Positions 17,136-24,519 of a stretch of 64,000 nucleotides of DNA are shown piece after piece. The notes beneath the pieces are model-generated. The model was not told the DNA's origin and searched no databases. It saw nothing but the letters and a program-made list of their open reading frames with translations. Source of the DNA: Acidimicrobiales bacterium (GTDB taxonomy: Bacteria > Actinomycetota > Acidimicrobiia > Acidimicrobiales > UBA8592); NCBI GenBank assembly GCA_030740795.1, contig JASLWO010000056.1:1-64000 (forward strand), in the 5' to 3' direction. The position numbers and the translations under genes were made by a program. How positions within the stretch are numbered: position 1 is the stretch's first letter; each line of letters starts with the position of its first letter.

Positions 17136-17999
17136 TCACGCAATTGTAACCACGATTCCGCCAAGCAAAATAAATGCCATGGCAAGTAGCACACGGGAAC
17201 TACGCTCACGAGCCCCGAAGAACCACCCCCCTAAAAGAACTATCGCTATGTTCTGAGCCGCCAATGCTAATGGTGCGACAAGTTTCACTTCTCCCTTATT
17301 TAGAGCCTCAAGCAAGAGAGGCAATGCGAGTCCTATCAGTATTCCTGAAGGTATAAATTCAGGAAACGCTCTTCTGGTTTCGGTTCTCCATTTCTTTCGG
17401 AACCTGATCCCGACAAATACCCAGAGGGTAAAGCCAGCAGCTATGAGTACGATTGCCCCCGACCACCATGATGAGGTTTCAGTCCCAACATTGAAATGTC
17501 GAGCTACAACGTCGCGAATGGCGAAAGACACCGCTGTAGCAAGGGCGAAAAGAATTCCTATATGACGGAAATTGATTCCTTTTTCCCAACTGATCATAAT
17601 CCCGCCTACGACGGTCAGGAACGTACCGGCCATGATCGTTGTTTTCCACGATTCATCTAGGAAGGCTATAGCAAGAAGAACGGAGAACACGGGAGATGTC
17701 CCGATGAGTATTGAAGTTCTTGATGGTCCGATAGCCCCTATTGAGGAGACAAATAATCCCTGAGAGCTCCCCGGGGCGATAACGCCAACTATTGCGAACT
17801 TCCAAAGAACATCAGCGTCTGGGATTGAACCCCCAGATGAAACAGCGACAACAAGTGAAACGATTGCCGCTATAGAAACCCCGACTGTTGCTCCGATCAG
17901 CGGAGATGAATTTGACCTGTTGAGAGCCCATTTAACGATTGTTATATTTAACGCCCAACACACACCGGAAATTAGCGCTAGTACGCCTGCCGTTTCCAT
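17136..17999 (-). CDS. EamA/DMT family transporter
   Basis: A 287-residue inner-membrane protein with ten hydrophobic segments arranged as two EamA repeats, as in drug/metabolite exporters such as RhaT and YdcZ relatives. The first repeat opens with VLALISGVCWALNITIVKWA, and the second with IGILFALATAVSFAIRDVVA at about residue 145; each has the family's small-residue-rich helix packing. Its ATG begins directly after the stop codon of the Rieske oxygenase gene with no spacer, so the two are probably translationally coupled and the exporter/importer may move that enzyme's substrate or product. Substrate unknown. Confidence 0.85.
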   Translation of the reverse strand: METAGVLALISGVCWALNITIVKWALNRSNSSPLIGATVGVSIAAIVSLVVAVSSGGSIPDADVLWKFAIVGVIAPGSSQGLFVSSIGAIGPSRTSILIGTSPVFSVLLAIAFLDESWKTTIMAGTFLTVVGGIMISWEKGINFRHIGILFALATAVSFAIRDVVARHFNVGTETSSWWSGAIVLIAAGFTLWVFVGIRFRKKWRTETRRAFPEFIPSGILIGLALPLLLEALNKGEVKLVAPLALAAQNIAIVLLGGWFFGARERSSRVLLAMAFILLGGIVVTIA

Positions 18000-19166
18000 T
18001 TATATGTTCTTTGAAACTGATTCAAGAACACGTTTATAAGTTGAGTGGTAATGATGGAGAGCTGGCTCGTTCCTTCCAAAAATAACAGTCTGGAGAGCGT
18101 GACTATTCGCGTTGACTTGCTGACTTGCGCCAACTGCATAATCCTCATCTCGAATAACTTTAGCGAAGCCTTCAGAGATCATCATAAATATTTCTCTCAT
18201 CTCAGCATTAGCTGCAAATTCGGACCGTAAGTAGAAACTTATGAGTGAACGGTGCTTTCCCGGGTCATCAGGGTCGGGATACGCTCTCACCAGATAAAGG
18301 CCTTCCTTCGATGGCATCAACTGAATATTTGGGAATAACCAATACACGGGAAGTGCAGCTGTCGTAATTTTCCATTCAGCTTCTGGAAGACTACGCATTT
18401 CATCAATATCTCTACGGCATAGAAGCATTCTATGATTATCCCCAAACGTGTCGTAGCACTGAACATTCCCATGGAAAGAGTTGTACAAAGTCGTTTCATG
18501 GAGGGAACTGAAATGATATGTTTCCCCGAAGGTATCCATTGCCAATTTCCAACTACATGCCACGTCATATGTGTCGCTACCTAAAAAAACCAGATCTTTA
18601 AGATTCCATGTTTCAAGCTCTGAGAGCAGTTGCGGGGTAAGAAGATTCTCAAGATCAATCTGTCCATCAGGATCCGGATGCACCCATAACAGGCCGTGTC
18701 TCTCCTCAGAAGGAAGCTCAAGTAAACCAAACTTTTCAGTTTCTAGTTCTCCGAAGTGGTCCTGCTTAGGAAGTCCGACAAGTGTCCCATGCGCATCATA
18801 TGTCCAGCGGTGAAACTGACACGTAAAGCGTTTTGATATCCCGCGTTCTTCTTCTTCAACGACTACTCCGCGGTGACGACAGGCATTAACGTATGCGTGG
18901 AACTGTCCTTTACCATCTCGTACAGCGAGAATAGGTGTCCCTAATTCCTGGATCGTCAGAAAGGAATAATTTTCAGAAAGATCCCCAGATAATCCAACTA
19001 GTTGAGGGGTATCACAAAAAAACGTTTTCCATTCTCTCCCGGCTAAGTTTTTATCCGTATAGTTACTGGTTTGATTTTCATATATTTCTCCAGCATCAAC
19101 ATTCGTTCCAGTATCTAACCTATGCAACAGTTTCTTTATCTGAAGAATCTGCTCAGTTTTTTCCAT
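18000..19166 (-). CDS. Rieske [2Fe-2S] ring-hydroxylating oxygenase, alpha subunit
   Basis: A 388-residue aromatic-ring-hydroxylating dioxygenase large subunit. The Rieske cluster motif is NACRHRG...FTCQFHRW (CxH...CxxH) near residues 92-118. The mononuclear-iron site DTFGETYHFSSLH near residue 210 supplies the His pair and the bridging Asp. The C-terminal catalytic domain is of normal length. It starts at ATG 19166 and is divergent from the structured leader and CMD gene. No beta subunit or ferredoxin/reductase gene is adjacent, so it may be a homomultimeric type or use a distant partner. The EamA transporter follows with zero spacing. Confidence 0.88.
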   Translation of the reverse strand: MEKTEQILQIKKLLHRLDTGTNVDAGEIYENQTSNYTDKNLAGREWKTFFCDTPQLVGLSGDLSENYSFLTIQELGTPILAVRDGKGQFHAYVNACRHRGVVVEEEERGISKRFTCQFHRWTYDAHGTLVGLPKQDHFGELETEKFGLLELPSEERHGLLWVHPDPDGQIDLENLLTPQLLSELETWNLKDLVFLGSDTYDVACSWKLAMDTFGETYHFSSLHETTLYNSFHGNVQCYDTFGDNHRMLLCRRDIDEMRSLPEAEWKITTAALPVYWLFPNIQLMPSKEGLYLVRAYPDPDDPGKHRSLISFYLRSEFAANAEMREIFMMISEGFAKVIRDEDYAVGASQQVNANSHALQTVIFGRNEPALHHYHSTYKRVLESVSKNI

Positions 19167-19256
19167 GTAGATAGATTAGCTAACGCCAATGAAAATCAAT
19201 AGTTTGAATTTGATATTTGAAAAAAATGAAGAATTGACTCCGCTGGTTCCGGATAT

Positions 19257-19413
19257 TTGTTAAGTTCGTTCTTAACAACACATAGGTGGAAGGGGGGTTA
19301 CCTTGCACTATCACGTGTATACGCCACCTTGAAAGAGTAACTAATACTTGATTAAGGCGTCAGCGTGCATGTGAAGTGTTGAACTCTACAACGTGCGTTG
19401 GCGTCTTTTTTTT
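19257..19413 (+). ncRNA. candidate structured leader RNA / attenuator upstream of the CMD gene
   Basis: Three consecutive hairpins can be drawn: TTGTTAAG/CTTAACAA with a six-base loop (19257-19278); AGGTGG/CCACCT bracketing a G-rich and C-containing interior (19284-19329); and a long stem ending in eight T residues (next entry). A TTGACT at 19234 and TATTTG at 19254 could be its promoter, with a short 14-base spacer. No gene lies upstream on this strand to need a terminator, and the CMD start follows the T-run by only 20 bases. This suggests a riboswitch-like leader or a small RNA. I do not recognise a known riboswitch class. Confidence 0.5.
19354..19413 (+). terminator. intrinsic terminator within the candidate leader
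   Basis: Arms 19354-19368 and 19393-19407 pair over 15 positions by Watson-Crick or G-U pairs (AAGGCGTCAGCGTGC with GTGCGTTGGCGTCTT), followed immediately by a T8 run that ends at 19413. The loop contains a small GTTG/CAAC stem. Strong geometry for rho-independent termination. Confidence 0.65.
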
Positions 19414-19432
19414 ATGCGTGAGAAACTATTCT

Positions 19433-20023
19433 ATGCCTCGAATTGATCCGATTGCGGAAACTGAAATCTCTGAAGAAATCCGAGAGCGCTTTGTCTTTAT
19501 TGAACAAGTCATGGGTTTTGTTCCTAATTCTCTTAAGACAATGGCGCGTATCCCCGGATTAGTGAAGGCATTCACAGACTTAAGCTCTGTTGTTTTAGGA
19601 AATGACATATTGCCAGCAGAGTTGCGCTCAATGGTTTCCCTTATGGTTAGTAGTGGAGCTGAATGCCGTTATTGTCAAGCTCATTCCACTTCTTCTGCTG
19701 CACGAGCTGGCGTTAGTGATCAAAAATTATCTGACATCTGGAACTTTGAAACTAGTGATCTCTTTCCGGAGCCGGAACGAGTTGCGCTCCGGTTCGCGTT
19801 TCACGCCGGACAAATTCCTAATGCTGTCACGGATCAAGACATGGAAGCATTACGAGAGCATTACGACGAACAAGAAATTACTTCGATTGTCTCTATCTGC
19901 TCATTATTTGGCTATTTAAACCGGTGGAATGACACTATGGCAACCCAACTTGAAGAACACCCAAAAGATTTCTCATCAAAGATACTAGGTCCACGAGGAT
20001 GGGAATCAGGGAAACATTCTTGA
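19433..20023 (+). CDS. carboxymuconolactone decarboxylase (CMD)/AhpD-like peroxidase-related protein
   Basis: A 196-residue helical protein of the CMD/AhpD superfamily, many of which are disulfide-based peroxidases. The redox motif AECRYCQAHS (CxxC with a following His) lies at about residue 78 after the conserved ELRSMVSLMVSSGA helix. I start it at ATG 19433; the track's TTG 19376 would place coding sequence inside the terminator hairpin and adds unrelated residues. Because that terminator lies just upstream, expression probably depends on read-through, so it may be regulated by attenuation. A related pair, one with a likely selenocysteine, sits at 34094-35031. Confidence 0.8.
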   Translation: MPRIDPIAETEISEEIRERFVFIEQVMGFVPNSLKTMARIPGLVKAFTDLSSVVLGNDILPAELRSMVSLMVSSGAECRYCQAHSTSSAARAGVSDQKLSDIWNFETSDLFPEPERVALRFAFHAGQIPNAVTDQDMEALREHYDEQEITSIVSICSLFGYLNRWNDTMATQLEEHPKDFSSKILGPRGWESGKHS

Positions 20024-20048
20024 AGCGTAGATCTATGCTAATCCTTTC

Positions 20049-20054
20049 TAGAAT
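20049..20054 (+). promoter_or_regulatory. putative leaderless -10 box (TAGAAT)
   Basis: TAGAAT lies five bases before the GTG start of the zinc-ribbon gene, with no ribosome-binding site in between. This fits a leaderless transcript. Confidence 0.45.
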
Positions 20055-20059
20055 ACGAT

Positions 20060-20386
20060 GTGGAAACTACCCATCTACGAATTCTTGGCGGTTTAATGTT
20101 TAAGCGAAGAAAATGGTATTGCCCTACATGTGGTCATGAAACCAGTATGTTTCCAATCACTGACCCTCCGGAATGGTTCAAATCAGCTTTTGAAGATTGG
20201 GAAGATAATGACGGCAAACAAGCAATCCTTGATTGGTTTGATAATGGGCCAAATCTGAGATTAAAGACACATGCAAAACTTGTCCCTGAATGGTATGACT
20301 GCGAATCATGCGGTCATGATTGGCATTTTAAAGGATTCCCTGTAAAACGTTTCACGCCACCAAAATTCAGTGATAGAAGCGACTGA
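20060..20386 (+). CDS. small protein with two zinc-ribbon-like CxxC motifs
   Basis: A 108-residue protein that I do not recognise. Two CxxCGH motifs, YCPTCGHETS near residue 20 and DCESCGHDWH near residue 91, flank a tryptophan-rich acidic middle (EWFKSAFEDWEDND). The four cysteines plus His could bind one zinc ion and fold the protein as a split ribbon. The start is GTG 20060, chosen because of the TAGAAT box five bases upstream. It is followed 33 bases later by a phytanoyl-CoA dioxygenase-type gene, which may share the transcript. No function assigned. Confidence 0.6.
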   Translation: METTHLRILGGLMFKRRKWYCPTCGHETSMFPITDPPEWFKSAFEDWEDNDGKQAILDWFDNGPNLRLKTHAKLVPEWYDCESCGHDWHFKGFPVKRFTPPKFSDRSD

Positions 20387-20419
20387 GATTGTGAATCTTC
20401 ACGCAGGAAAGCGGTAGGA

Positions 20420-21256
20420 ATGGACTTTCCTGGCTCCACTGGTCTTAATGGAAATCCTTTAAGAGAAATAAGTGACTCTGAATGCGATGCTTATAAAACT
20501 GACGGAGTTGTTTGCCTTAGGAGTGTCTTTGATAGCGGTTGGGTTGATTGGCTCCGTGATGCTTTCGCTTTAGCGCTTCAAACCCCTGGTCCTCTTTCAG
20601 AGGAATACACTCCAGTGGGCAAAACTGGTCGTTTCTTTACTGATCTTAATATGTGGCAGCGACTAGATCATTTTAAAGTCTTCGTCTTTGAGTCGCCGGC
20701 GGCCAAGGTCGCTCAAAAGATTATTGGCACAGTTGATATTAATTTTTTTTATGATCAAATGTTTATTAAACATCAAAGAACTGAGGAGCGAACTCCTTGG
20801 CATCAGGACCAGCCTTACTGGGCTGTAACTGGGCAACAAGTGTGTTCTATCTGGTTGCCTTTAGACGCTATTGAAGAAGATTCCTCTTTAAAGTTTATTA
20901 AAGGAAGTCACCGATGGGCAGCTCATAATCCTCATCACTTTGCAGATGACACTCCTTATGAGGAAACTGGTTTACCTGAACTACCAGATATAGAGAACAA
21001 TCTGGATATATATGAGACTATTTCTTGGGATGTTAATCCTGGGGATTGTTTAGTGTTCCATGGCATGATCGTTCATGGGTCTTATGGAAATTCAAGTTCT
21101 AAATTATCCCGCCGGGCTTTGGCAACCCGCTGGTGTGGGGATGATGTTCGATTCTTTCGTAGGAAAGGAGAGGTAGCGATACCTACAACAGACCCCGGTT
21201 TAAAGAACGGGGATCGACTGGATTGTGACCTATTTCCTCGTATTGAATTAGATTAG
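20420..21256 (+). CDS. phytanoyl-CoA dioxygenase (PhyH) family protein
   Basis: A 278-residue Fe(II)/2-oxoglutarate-dependent oxygenase. The iron-binding facial triad is visible: HxD in TPWHQDQPYW near residue 130 and the distal His in HGMIVHGSYGNSS near residue 217, followed by the 2-oxoglutarate-binding Arg in SRRALATRW. PhyH relatives hydroxylate fatty acyl chains, ectoine or other small molecules, so the substrate remains open. It lies in a set of oxygenases with the Rieske and Baeyer-Villiger enzymes to the left. It starts at ATG 20420 with AGGAAAGCGG about ten bases upstream. Confidence 0.85.
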   Translation: MDFPGSTGLNGNPLREISDSECDAYKTDGVVCLRSVFDSGWVDWLRDAFALALQTPGPLSEEYTPVGKTGRFFTDLNMWQRLDHFKVFVFESPAAKVAQKIIGTVDINFFYDQMFIKHQRTEERTPWHQDQPYWAVTGQQVCSIWLPLDAIEEDSSLKFIKGSHRWAAHNPHHFADDTPYEETGLPELPDIENNLDIYETISWDVNPGDCLVFHGMIVHGSYGNSSSKLSRRALATRWCGDDVRFFRRKGEVAIPTTDPGLKNGDRLDCDLFPRIELD

Positions 21257-21298
21257 GACACCGCCGGCGGCTTCTAATTACAAGTTTTTATTTGCTGT

Positions 21299-22441
21299 TT
21301 AGCAGGAGTTTTCCATGGTTGCGATGAAGGCGTCTTCAGCGGGAGATAAAGGAGTTCCTGTTCCTCGATAATTTTGGAATGCTGAAGCTCCGTTATGGTA
21401 CGCGGTAAGTGCATCTGCGAATTGTTCTTCACCACCGAAAAGTTCTTGAGCATCGGTTCTCCATGTTCCACATGGGCGAAGTACGTTATAGGAATACGCA
21501 TGGGCAGCTTCATGGGTAAGGATGTCTTCGAGCCTTCCGGATTCAAAGCCACGATTAGATATCCAGATTGTTTTTTTCCATTCTTTCCCATAGGAACCGT
21601 CCGTGTCCCACCCTGCGGAATCCCAGACGCCATAAGGACAATGTCCTAGTTCTTGATGGCTATACGAGTGACATCCGTTTATTACTGTGACTTGAGTTAG
21701 AGCTGTTCTTAGTTCTGCTGGGAGTTCTGCAACCGCCGAATCTATTTCATTCTGATATTGACCTTCATATCCGGGATAACAAGTAAAACCGGAACAGGTG
21801 TTAGGGGGAGTAGTTTCTTCGATAGTTTCCTGTTCAATCTCTTCATCTTCTTCTTCAACTTCTTCTTCAGCCTCTTCAACTTCTTCTTCAACTTCTTCTT
21901 CAGCCTCTTCAACTTCTTGTGGAATTACTGGAACATTAATTGTTACGAGAGCACGCTCTTGAAGAGCTTGCAGATGCAGCGTCCTTGTGTATGCTCCGTA
22001 AATTCCGTCAGGGGTTGTCCCTAAGTATTTCTGTAACTCTTCTACACGTATTGATTTTTCCCCAAAATCGTATGTGTCAGTGAGAAGGGATACGAATAGC
22101 GCTTCAATCCTTGCAGCTTCCATTAATGCCTTAACATTCTCATCTTCAAAAGGTTCTTTTTCGGTATCACCATCTTCAACTGGCTGTTCTTCAAAGACCG
22201 CTGTTTGATCGTCACCTGGTTTGATTGTGGTTTCTTCTACCTGGAGAGTTTCAATGACTTTATGTTGAATTTCTGACTGATGCGATTGTGGTGTTTGGAT
22301 GAGTTTTTCATTTTCTATCGATTGGGGATCACTCGGGGTAGCTGTTGTTTGGTTGAAACATCCTGTTGCTATTACCGTGCAAATAAGGAGAAGGGACCCA
22401 ACCTTCTTCTGTAGGTTTCTGTTTCTTCTATTTTCTTTCAT
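21299..22441 (-). CDS. putative lipoprotein with acidic repeat and HExxH metallopeptidase-like domain
   Basis: A 380-residue exported protein. The N-terminus is a lipoprotein signal (LLLICTVIATGC, lipobox before Cys-28). Residues 95-155 contain a short peptidoglycan-binding-like repeat (VEELQKYLGTTPDGIYG). Residues 178-212 are an almost pure Glu/Val/Ala tract built from an 11-residue repeat. The C-terminal domain carries DILTHEAAHAYSYN, an HExxH zinc motif, and several Cys that may form disulfides. I infer a cell-envelope zinc hydrolase tethered by the acidic spacer; I know no close homologue. A GGAAG ribosome-binding site precedes the ATG, and a 27-base palindrome covers its promoter. Confidence 0.65.
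   Translation of the reverse strand: MKENRRNRNLQKKVGSLLLICTVIATGCFNQTTATPSDPQSIENEKLIQTPQSHQSEIQHKVIETLQVEETTIKPGDDQTAVFEEQPVEDGDTEKEPFEDENVKALMEAARIEALFVSLLTDTYDFGEKSIRVEELQKYLGTTPDGIYGAYTRTLHLQALQERALVTINVPVIPQEVEEAEEEVEEEVEEAEEEVEEEDEEIEQETIEETTPPNTCSGFTCYPGYEGQYQNEIDSAVAELPAELRTALTQVTVINGCHSYSHQELGHCPYGVWDSAGWDTDGSYGKEWKKTIWISNRGFESGRLEDILTHEAAHAYSYNVLRPCGTWRTDAQELFGGEEQFADALTAYHNGASAFQNYRGTGTPLSPAEDAFIATMENSC
21862..21923 (-). repeat. 33-bp tandem repeat encoding EEVEEAEEEVE
   Basis: Two near-perfect 33-base units (phase marked by cagcctc at 21868 and 21901) encode an 11-residue acidic repeat in the lipoprotein spacer. The tract is built almost entirely of CTT/CTC/AAC-type triplets on the plus strand. 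Confidence 0.75.
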
Positions 22442-22460
22442 TCTTTTGTACTTCCTGTAC

Positions 22461-22487
22461 CTATTATAATAATGGTTATTATAATAG
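22461..22487. promoter_or_regulatory. 27-bp perfect inverted repeat overlapping a TATAAT promoter
   Basis: CTATTATAATAA-TGG-TTATTATAATAG: two 12-base arms in exact inverted repeat around a 3-base centre. Both arms contain TATAAT, so it can be a -10 on either strand. It lies 20 bases before the lipoprotein ATG and 100 bases before engB. The size and symmetry suggest a dimeric repressor operator. Confidence 0.55.
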
Positions 22488-22587
22488 TTTTAAAAGGTTG
22501 GATTATCAACAAAAGTGACCGAAGTCTCATCACCCTAGGAATCTACGCGAAACCTTCGCTGGGTCTTGGTTACGATACGCTGGACCC

Positions 22588-23178
22588 ATGTCCTCCCCCC
22601 TGCCAATCAATTTTCTGCAATCAGCAGCTCGACTAAATCAACTACCCGATCGCGTCCTTGAATTAGCATTTATTGGGCGTTCAAATGTCGGGAAATCTTC
22701 CTTAATCAATGCGTTAGCCAATCGAAAGAAACTCGCTAAGATTTCCAAAACACCTGGAGCGACTCAACTCATAAACGTTTATGAATTAAACCCTGAAGGG
22801 TCTGGAAACTGGTTGGTAGACCTCCCTGGTTATGGGTACGCGAAAGCTCCCAAGCAAGAGATGGATAGGTGGAGGAGAATGATAGAGGAATACCTGATCG
22901 AAAGTCCCTCATTAGGGGGGGTATATGTTTTGATTGATGGCGTTGTGGGCCCAACCGCTTTGGACCTGCAGACAATTGAATGGCTAGAACACATTGACCT
23001 CTCCTACCGGTTTGTCGCTACAAAGGTTGACAAGATCCGACCTTCAAAAAGCCAAGGGCGTAGAAAAGATCTTGTTAATAAACTGGGGGTAGAGAAAAAG
23101 GACGTGATGTGGGTCAGTGCCTCTACTGGAAGTGGGATTCCTCAGCTACGTTCGGAAATTCTTGATTATTTTGCTTGA
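22588..23178 (+). CDS. engB: ribosome biogenesis GTP-binding protein YsxC/EngB
   Basis: A 196-residue small GTPase needed for assembly of the large ribosomal subunit. The G-motifs are in order: G1 GRSNVGKSSLINAL near residue 31, G2 region with KTPGATQLIN, G3 DLPGYGYAKAPK near residue 78, G4 TKVDKIRPSK near residue 148, G5 VSASTGSG near residue 177. Length and the YGYAK switch are diagnostic of EngB rather than other TRAFAC GTPases. A TACGAT box 11 bases before ATG suggests a very short leader. It overlaps the convergent cupin gene by 13 bases. Confidence 0.95.
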   Translation: MSSPLPINFLQSAARLNQLPDRVLELAFIGRSNVGKSSLINALANRKKLAKISKTPGATQLINVYELNPEGSGNWLVDLPGYGYAKAPKQEMDRWRRMIEEYLIESPSLGGVYVLIDGVVGPTALDLQTIEWLEHIDLSYRFVATKVDKIRPSKSQGRRKDLVNKLGVEKKDVMWVSASTGSGIPQLRSEILDYFA

Positions 23179-23741
23179 GAATTACCTTCTTCGGCTTTAG
23201 CATAAACGTTTCGCAAGTCCTCTAAACCAGCGGGAAGATCTATAGGCGGGTCAGGAAGAACCGTTACACCATTTTCTCTTAAAACTTTTTCCATGACTTC
23301 AGGGTCATCGCTCCACGATCGCGGGTCGCCCATCATCACCTCGTAAAGTTCAACTCCTTCTTTGCCAGCTACAAATGGCCCAAAGTCAGCTCCTAATGGC
23401 AGTTCTATATGGGTTCCTGTCTTGCATAAACGACCCCCGCAAGTAAATTCTCCGCTAAGTACAGTTATCACGTGCGGGCTGAAATGTCCGTGCTTGCGGA
23501 CAATCATTCCAGGATCCCACCTAGCGAATAATGCTAAATACATTGGTTCAACAGAGAAAGCGACCCATTTCTCCCACACATGGGATTCTGACCCATCTGC
23601 GTTACGTTGGCTTCGGACCGGTATCCAAGGAATCTCCCCCTCTTGATCTTGGGATGAAAATCGGGGTTCCATTCCGGGCACACGTCCAGTTACATAAGAA
23701 AGGTCCACGTTATAAATTCTCTCCTTTATCATCAAATTCAA
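23166..23741 (-). CDS. cupin domain protein (ChrR-like)
   Basis: A 191-residue cupin, a metal-binding beta-barrel of variable function. The first cupin motif reads [17 protein letters not shown] near residue 83 (two His with the Gly-Glu), and the second includes [16 protein letters not shown]. The C-terminal 60 residues are a proline-rich tail. A Met at residue 4 is an equally possible start. The gene start lies inside the end of the DsbA-like gene (overlap of about 30 bases), so both are co-transcribed and probably translationally coupled. This pairing suggests a redox or small-thiol role, which is an inference only. It converges with engB. Confidence 0.72.
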   Translation of the reverse strand: MNLMIKERIYNVDLSYVTGRVPGMEPRFSSQDQEGEIPWIPVRSQRNADGSESHVWEKWVAFSVEPMYLALFARWDPGMIVRKHGHFSPHVITVLSGEFTCGGRLCKTGTHIELPLGADFGPFVAGKEGVELYEVMMGDPRSWSDDPEVMEKVLRENGVTVLPDPPIDLPAGLEDLRNVYAKAEEGNSQAK

Positions 23742-24414
23742 TTACTTCCCCACGGTTTATGCTGACCCAGTCGCGTGCTTCAAGGTACGGGCGGAAAGTT
23801 TCAAAGACCTGTTTTTCATCGTCTTTCGTTTTTGGTTTCTGCATTTCATACAAATACGGGAATTCAAGCCATGACGTTACTGCTGTCCATAACTTCATTG
23901 CAGCATCCCCCTTTGGAGGTTTGATTAGAACAGGACCGTATAAAGCGTGATCTCCGAAGAAAAGTGTTGGGACGCCATAACCCCCCGCTGATATAACACG
24001 CTCATGGTCTTGTTTGATTTCATCATGGGTTGTCAGGTCTTCAAGTGACTGATCAACGATCTGAGGGTCCATGCCTATATCTTCTAAAAGTTGTCTCGCG
24101 ACATTTGGGTCATGAGGCTGTTTCCCTTCTTCGTGAAGAGCGCGTCCTGAACGTTCATACCATCTGTCAAGGTCATCCATGCTTTGCCGTCGCAGAATCG
24201 CGCCAATGCGCATCATTGACCATCCATAAGACCAGTCACGTTCCCAAGGGTGTTTCTTACCTTCTTTTAGATTGACTTCTTCTAAACTGAAAAATTTCCA
24301 ATTGATCGTCAACGCGTTCTGTTCACGAACATTACGTATCCATTTCGATGTTTGGTATGCCCATGGGCACATGACATCAAAATGAAAATCAACTTCGTTG
24401 GGTTCAGTACTCAT
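23710..24414 (-). CDS. DsbA-fold oxidoreductase (Rv2466c-like mycothiol-dependent enzyme family)
   Basis: A 234-residue thioredoxin-fold protein with an inserted helical domain, as in DsbA, FrnE and the actinobacterial Rv2466c group of mycothiol-dependent reductases. The active-site segment is [15 protein letters not shown] near residue 13; only the first Cys of the usual CPWC is kept (CPWA). This suggests a monothiol mechanism relying on mycothiol or loss of the disulfide step. The cis-proline loop is [16 protein letters not shown] near residue 145. No signal peptide, so cytoplasmic. It leads a two-gene unit with the cupin. The ATG sits very close to a GGGGGAAGG stretch, so the exact start is uncertain. 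Confidence 0.75.
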   Translation of the reverse strand: MSTEPNEVDFHFDVMCPWAYQTSKWIRNVREQNALTINWKFFSLEEVNLKEGKKHPWERDWSYGWSMMRIGAILRRQSMDDLDRWYERSGRALHEEGKQPHDPNVARQLLEDIGMDPQIVDQSLEDLTTHDEIKQDHERVISAGGYGVPTLFFGDHALYGPVLIKPPKGDAAMKLWTAVTSWLEFPYLYEMQKPKTKDDEKQVFETFRPYLEARDWVSINRGEVIEFDDKGENL

Positions 24415-24519
24415 CCTTCCCCCTCTGGGAAATAACCATTACCTATTGTTGCTTGAGATCATGCTACCGATCAAGATGAGCGAACAGGAAGTCTGGACTA
24501 GGTTGTATCTAGAGGAAAA

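Noticed and set aside
19376-19432. N-terminal extension of the CMD gene from TTG 19376
   Set aside because: It codes through the terminator hairpin and T-run and gives residues unlike the family; ATG 19433 matches the normal N-terminus.
21261-21270. CCGCCGGCGG palindrome after the PhyH gene as a terminator
   Set aside because: Only five base pairs with no loop and no T-run.
21758-22024. 88-residue Phe-rich plus-strand ORF
   Set aside because: Shadow of the Glu-rich repeat read on the opposite strand.
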